DNA from: Streptomyces sp. Isolate_45
GTDB lineage: Bacteria; Actinomycetota; Actinomycetes; Streptomycetales; Streptomycetaceae
Direction: 5' to 3'
NCBI RefSeq assembly: GCF_024721315.2
Contig: NZ_JANFAK020000001.1
Coordinates: 1 to 64,000, forward strand
DNA: 64,000 bases
Part shown: piece after piece, positions 60,458 through 64,000 of the stretch
Layout of the letters: each line of letters opens with the position of its first letter
How positions within the stretch are numbered: the stretch's first letter is position 1
Position numbers and translations under genes: made by a program
Notes under the pieces: model-generated
Told to the model about the DNA's origin: nothing
The model's input: the letters and a program-made list of their open reading frames with translations, nothing else
Database searches by the model: none

Positions 60458-61915
60458 ATGGCTTCTCAGGTACTCGTCGCCGCGAACCGCGGCCCGCTCT
60501 CGTACGCCCTCGACCAGGACGGCACCCTCAGTGCCCGGCGCGGCGGGGGCGGTCTCGTCTCCGGTCTCTCCGCGGCCCTCGCGCAGCAGCCGGAGGCCCT
60601 GTGGATCTGCGCGGCCCTGTCCGACGCCGACCGGGAGGCGGTGCGCCGGGGCGTCGCGGAGCCCGGCGTCCGGATGCTCGACATCGACCCCGCGGTGTAC
60701 GACGACGCGTACAACGGCATCGCCAACTCGGTGCTCTGGTTCACCCACCACCACCTGTACGACGTCCCCCGCGAGCCGGTCTTCGACGCGAAGTTCCGGC
60801 GGCAGTGGGCCTCGTACACCGCCTACAACCGGGCGTTCGCCGAGGCGCTGGCGCAGGAGGCCGCGGAGGGCGCCCGGGTGCTGGTGCAGGACTACCACCT
60901 GGCGCTGGTCCCGGGGCAGCTGCGCGAACTGCGGCCGGACCTGCGGATCGGGCACTTCACGCACACGCCGTGGGCGTCGTCGGAGTACCTGCGCATGCTG
61001 CCCGACGACATCCGCTCCGAGCTGGTGTGGGGCATGCTCGGCGCGGACGTGGTCGGCTTCCACACCTGGCCGTGGGCCCACAGCTTCATGGGCGGCGCCC
61101 ACCTGGACGACGAGCGGGGCATCGCCGAGCCGATGTTCCCGGCGGGCGTCGAGGCGTCGAAGGCGCGCTACGTGCGCAAGAGCCCGCTGGGCCCGGTCCG
61201 GCACCGGCGGACGGACGTCGCGGTGTTCCCGCTGGGCGTCGACGGGGACGACCTGCGGGCCCTGGCCCACCGGCCGGAGGTCGACGACAAGCTGGCGGGG
61301 CTGCGGGCCGAGGTCGCCGGCCGCAAGACGATCGTCCGGGTGGACCGCACGGAGCTGTCGAAGAACATCCTGCGCGGCCTGCTGGCCTACCGGGAGCTGC
61401 TCACCACCCACCCCGAGTGGCGGGGCGAGGTGGTGCACCTGGCGTCCGCGTACCCGTCCCGGCAGGACCTGGAGGCGTACCGGTCGTACACGCAGGCGGT
61501 GCGGGACCTGGCGGCGGAGATCAACGCCGAGTTCGGCACGGAGGACTGGCAGCCGGTGCTGGTGTCCGTCGAGGACGACTTCGCGCGCTCGCTGGCCGCG
61601 TACCGGCTGGCGGACGTGGCGCTGGTGAACCCGGTGCGGGACGGCATGAACCTGGTGGCGAAGGAGATCCCGGTGGTGTCGGAGGCGGGCGTCGCGCTGG
61701 TCCTGTCGACGGGGGCCGGGGCGTACGGGGAGCTCCGGGACGACGCGATCGTGGTGAACCCGTACGACGTGACGCAGACGGCCGAGGCCCTGCACGCGGC
61801 GCTGTCCATGCCGGCCGCGGAGCGGGCGGAGCGTACGAAGCGCCTGGCCGCGGCGGCCACGGCGCTGCCCCCGGCGGCCTGGTTCACGGCCCAGCTGGAC
61901 CGGCTGGCGCCCTAG
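60458..61915 (+). CDS. otsA: Trehalose-6-phosphate synthase (GT20)
   Basis: The 485-aa product is a GT-B glycosyltransferase of family GT20. It has ANRGPLSYALDQDG and a Gly-rich RRGGGGLVSGL loop, ALWICAALSDADREAV, VQDYHLALVPGQL, IGHFTHTPWASSEYL, VDRTELSKNILRGL and NPVRDGMNLVAKEIPVVSE. It makes trehalose-6-phosphate from UDP-glucose and glucose-6-phosphate. Some GT20 members make validoxylamine-like pseudodisaccharides, but the conserved active-site motifs favour OtsA. otsB is convergent and adjacent, so the pair is a complete trehalose route. Confidence 0.9.
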   Translation: MASQVLVAANRGPLSYALDQDGTLSARRGGGGLVSGLSAALAQQPEALWICAALSDADREAVRRGVAEPGVRMLDIDPAVYDDAYNGIANSVLWFTHHHLYDVPREPVFDAKFRRQWASYTAYNRAFAEALAQEAAEGARVLVQDYHLALVPGQLRELRPDLRIGHFTHTPWASSEYLRMLPDDIRSELVWGMLGADVVGFHTWPWAHSFMGGAHLDDERGIAEPMFPAGVEASKARYVRKSPLGPVRHRRTDVAVFPLGVDGDDLRALAHRPEVDDKLAGLRAEVAGRKTIVRVDRTELSKNILRGLLAYRELLTTHPEWRGEVVHLASAYPSRQDLEAYRSYTQAVRDLAAEINAEFGTEDWQPVLVSVEDDFARSLAAYRLADVALVNPVRDGMNLVAKEIPVVSEAGVALVLSTGAGAYGELRDDAIVVNPYDVTQTAEALHAALSMPAAERAERTKRLAAAATALPPAAWFTAQLDRLAP

Positions 61916-61931
61916 GGGCCGCCGCGGTGCG

Positions 61932-61967
61932 CCGCGGGCCGGTCCGGAGCTCCGGGCCGGCCCGCGG
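61932..61967. terminator. Bidirectional hairpin terminator
   Basis: CCGCGGGCCGG and CCGGCCCGCGG form a perfect 11-bp stem with an inner CCGGAG/CTCCGG stem. It lies between convergent otsA and otsB. Confidence 0.7.
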
Positions 61968-61976
61968 CGGGCGTCG

Positions 61977-62831
61977 TCAGGAGCGCAGGGTCCGGGCCAG
62001 GGCGGCCAGAAATCCGCTGACGGCGGCGGGGCCGGGCAGGACCAGGTCGGCGCGGGCGGCCAGCTCGGGCACCTCCGCCGAGCCGCTGCACACCAGCAGC
62101 CCCGGCAGTCCGTCGGCGCGCCGCTTCTCGACGGCCGAGAACGCGGCGAGGTCGCCCAGGTCGTCGCCCGCGTACAGGACGGCCCCGGCGTCGCGTTCGG
62201 TGAGGAACTCGGTCAGGGCGACGCCCTTGTCCATGCCGGGCGGCCGCAGTTCCAGGACGGCCCGGCCGGGCTCGACCATCAGTCCGTGCCCGGCGGCCAG
62301 CTCGGCCAGCGGCTCCCGCAGGGCGGCGAAGGCCTGTTCGGGGTCGGCGGCGCGGCGGGTGTGGACGGCCAGCGCCCGGCCCTTCTCCTCGATCCAGGTC
62401 CCGCGCCAGGCGCCGATGGAGTCGAGGAAGCCGGGCAGCTCGGCCCGTACGGCCGCGACGCCCGGGTGCTCGGCGGGGGCGTGGACGATGCCGGTGACGG
62501 CGTCCCAGCGCTCGGCGCCGTAGTGGCCGAGGACCACCAGGTGCTCCAGCCCCGGGACCCCGGCGAACCCGCCGTACCGTACGGCGACCCCGGCGGGGCG
62601 GCCGGTGACCACGGCGACGGCGGCGACCTCGGGCGCGAGCGCGGCGAGCGCCGGGACGGCGTCGGCGTGGGCGCGGGCCTGATCGGGATCGGGAACGATG
62701 TCGGCGAGGGTGCCGTCGAAGTCGAGGGCGACGACGGCCCTGCGGGGTGTGCGGAGGAGGGCTTCGAGGCCCTCGCGTCCGGCGGCGGTGACGGGCTCGG
62801 GCATCGGCAGGTCGTGCGGGCGGCTCCCCAT
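61977..62831 (-). CDS. otsB: Trehalose-6-phosphate phosphatase
   Basis: The 284-aa HAD-type phosphatase has the nucleophile motif VALDFDGTLADIVP, motif II VVTGRPAG, a cap region (WRGTWIEEKGRALAVH; GLMVEPGRAVLELRPPGMDK, catalytic Lys) and motif IV YAGDDLGDLAAF. It removes phosphate from trehalose-6-phosphate. The start could be this ATG or MPEPVTAAG nine codons later. It is convergent with otsA. Confidence 0.92.
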   Translation of the reverse strand: MGSRPHDLPMPEPVTAAGREGLEALLRTPRRAVVALDFDGTLADIVPDPDQARAHADAVPALAALAPEVAAVAVVTGRPAGVAVRYGGFAGVPGLEHLVVLGHYGAERWDAVTGIVHAPAEHPGVAAVRAELPGFLDSIGAWRGTWIEEKGRALAVHTRRAADPEQAFAALREPLAELAAGHGLMVEPGRAVLELRPPGMDKGVALTEFLTERDAGAVLYAGDDLGDLAAFSAVEKRRADGLPGLLVCSGSAEVPELAARADLVLPGPAAVSGFLAALARTLRS

Positions 62832-62950
62832 ACCGATGACCCTACCGGCGTGGTCCGTCCCCCGCCCAGACCGCCTCCGGCACCGCTCCCGCACGGGGCC
62901 GCGCCCCGGATCGGCGTCGTGCGACCCGGATCGGCGTCGGGCGGCCCCGA
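62832..62950. repeat. Direct repeats between otsB and the DUF3263 gene
   Basis: GGATCGGCGTCG and close variants occur three times between 62908 and 62962 (GATCGGCGTCGTGC, GATCGGCGTCGGGC, GATCAGCGTCGGGC). The last copy overlaps the end of the DUF3263 coding frame. The purpose is unknown. Confidence 0.45.
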
Positions 62951-63211
62951 TCAGCGTCGGGCGCGCTGGGCCTCGCGGATGCGGCGGAGCCGGTTGACGG
63001 TGCCGGGGGCGTGCTCCAGCGCGCGCGGGTCGTCCATGAGGGCGTTGAGCAGCTGGTAGTAGCGCACGGGGGTCAGCCCGAGGGCCTCGCGTATCGCCCG
63101 CTCCTTGGCGCCCGGCCCCGGCCAGCTGCGCCCCTCGTAGGCGAGTACGGCGGCCTCGGTGGCGGTCAGCCGTGCCGCCGGCCGCCCTTCCACCTGCCCG
63201 TCGTCGGTCAT
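62951..63211 (-). CDS. DUF3263 family protein
   Basis: The 86-aa product matches DUF3263, a small actinobacterial DNA-binding-like protein. It has LTATEAAVLAYEGRSWPGPG, KERAIREALGLTPVRYYQLL and a final basic stretch RLRRIREAQRARR. The helix-turn-helix pattern around ALGLTPVRYYQLL suggests a sigma-like or regulatory fold. It usually sits near otsB in Streptomyces, as here. Function unknown. Confidence 0.85.
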   Translation of the reverse strand: MTDDGQVEGRPAARLTATEAAVLAYEGRSWPGPGAKERAIREALGLTPVRYYQLLNALMDDPRALEHAPGTVNRLRRIREAQRARR

Positions 63212-63255
63212 ACGGCCAGATTAACGGCGGCCACCGACACCTGCCGCGCGCCGGG

Positions 63256-64000
63256 TCAGCGGTCGCCGTCGGCCTTGAGGGCGGACGTCGCGATGTCCTC
63301 CAGGACCTTCGCGGGCTGTCCGCCGGGCTGCACGACCTTCCCGATGTTCTCCTTCACGTCCTCGCTGACCCCGGCCCAGGACTTCTTGCCGACGGGGTAG
63401 AGCTTGGCGTTGGGCAGGGCCGTGAGGAAGGTCTTCAGCTGGGCGGCGGAGCCCCCGGTGCTCGCGTCCATGGCCCGGTAGCCGCTGGTGGTGACGGGCA
63501 GGAGGTCGTACTGGTTGGTGAAGGTCGTCACGTTCTTCGCCGAGTACAGGTGGTCCAGGAACTTCCCGGACTCCTTCTTGTGGCCGTTCTTGAAGGCCAT
63601 GACCCAGTCGGCGACGCCCATCGTGGAGTGGTCGGTGCCGTCGACGGTCGGCATCTGCACCATGCCGAACTTCACGCCCTTGCCCGCGGCCTGCTTGAGC
63701 AGGGTGGGGTGGCCGTTGAGCATGCCGACCTCGCCCCGGGTGAAGGCGTCGAAGGCGGCCTGCCGGTCGAGCTTGCCCGGTTCGACGGAGCCGGTGAGGC
63801 CCTGGCCGACCATCCTGTCGCGGAGGAACTCGAAGGCCTTGATGTTCTCCGGGGAGTCGATCTGGTAGCCCTCCTCGTTGTCGGTGTAGCCACCGCCGCC
63901 TGAGAGCATCCACATCATCGACTCGGCCTGGGCCTCCTCGCGGCCGAGCGGCACGGCGAGCGGGGTGGGCACGTTCGCGGCCTTGAGCTTCTTGGCGGCC
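63256..64000 (-). CDS. ABC-type sugar solute-binding protein (5' end outside window)
   Basis: At least 248 codons are visible; the N terminus and signal peptide lie beyond base 64000. The C-terminal two thirds of a cluster B extracellular solute-binding lipoprotein are present: EEAQAESMMWMLSGGGGYTD, IKAFEFLRDRMVGQGLT, FDAFTRGEVGMLNGHPTLLK, MGVADWVMAFKNGHKKES and LEDIATSALKADGDR. The family carries sugars such as maltose or chitobiose to MalFGK-type permeases. The permease genes must be upstream, out of view, or downstream on the chromosome. Confidence 0.85.
   Translation of the reverse strand, partial: AAKKLKAANVPTPLAVPLGREEAQAESMMWMLSGGGGYTDNEEGYQIDSPENIKAFEFLRDRMVGQGLTGSVEPGKLDRQAAFDAFTRGEVGMLNGHPTLLKQAAGKGVKFGMVQMPTVDGTDHSTMGVADWVMAFKNGHKKESGKFLDHLYSAKNVTTFTNQYDLLPVTTSGYRAMDASTGGSAAQLKTFLTALPNAKLYPVGKKSWAGVSEDVKENIGKVVQPGGQPAKVLEDIATSALKADGDR

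Overview
The window is high-GC actinobacterial DNA. Gene content points to Streptomyces: LysM resuscitation-promoting factors under a c-di-AMP riboswitch, XRE/DUF397 pairs, DUF3263, DUF501, a CIRCE-controlled second GroEL and rare TTA codons. Genes lie on both strands in short operons separated by strong GC-rich hairpin terminators. No rRNA, tRNA, CRISPR array, insertion sequence or prophage was recognised.

Region by region: 1-3.7 kb is a tellurite/stress (Ter)-type locus. A TerD-domain gene diverges from a coupled operon encoding a coiled-coil membrane protein, a one-TM protein with Asp in its TM, a vWA (TerY-like) protein and the start of a Pro-rich protein that breaks off at an AT-rich window edge. 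3.8-14.3 kb is conserved housekeeping: ppx/gppA, DUF501, a DivIC/FtsB-like gene, eno, two Rpf-LysM cell-wall hydrolases, a P450 diverging from a flavohaemoglobin-like protein, mazG and a SurA-like lipoprotein. 14.4-32.1 kb holds a YfhO-like membrane protein, a Ser/Thr kinase operon, an HTH-methylase-specificity fusion with an altered catalytic motif, two lipoproteins, a 57-aa MT0933/Rv0909-type protein, mfd, a DUF2079 protein and a MacB-type ABC transporter. 32.4-40 kb is mixed: two MFS exporters, a CGNR regulator with a divergent hydrolase, cutC, an HD protein, small genes and a 119-bp palindromic element. 40.1-43.7 kb is a MurNAc module (murR-murQ-EIIBC). 43.7-54.8 kb is accessory: small secreted or membrane genes, an XRE/DUF397 pair diverging from two unknown small genes, tandem S8 proteases, an SDR, an S41 protease, an orphan trpF, a Uma2-type nuclease and a GNAT. 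54.8-64 kb returns to core functions: groEL, csp, a CysO/MoaD-like carrier, thrC under a SAM-I riboswitch, gpgS, otsA, otsB, DUF3263 and a partial solute-binding protein.

Several genes plausibly work together. The Rpf proteins, MurQ and the EIIBC permease would cover peptidoglycan cleavage and recovery of MurNAc. GpgS, OtsA and OtsB use UDP-glucose for compatible solutes. The vWA, TerD-like and membrane proteins look like one envelope-linked stress or defence module, and a TTA codon in its largest gene suggests bldA control. All functional calls are from sequence reading alone; no database search was possible.
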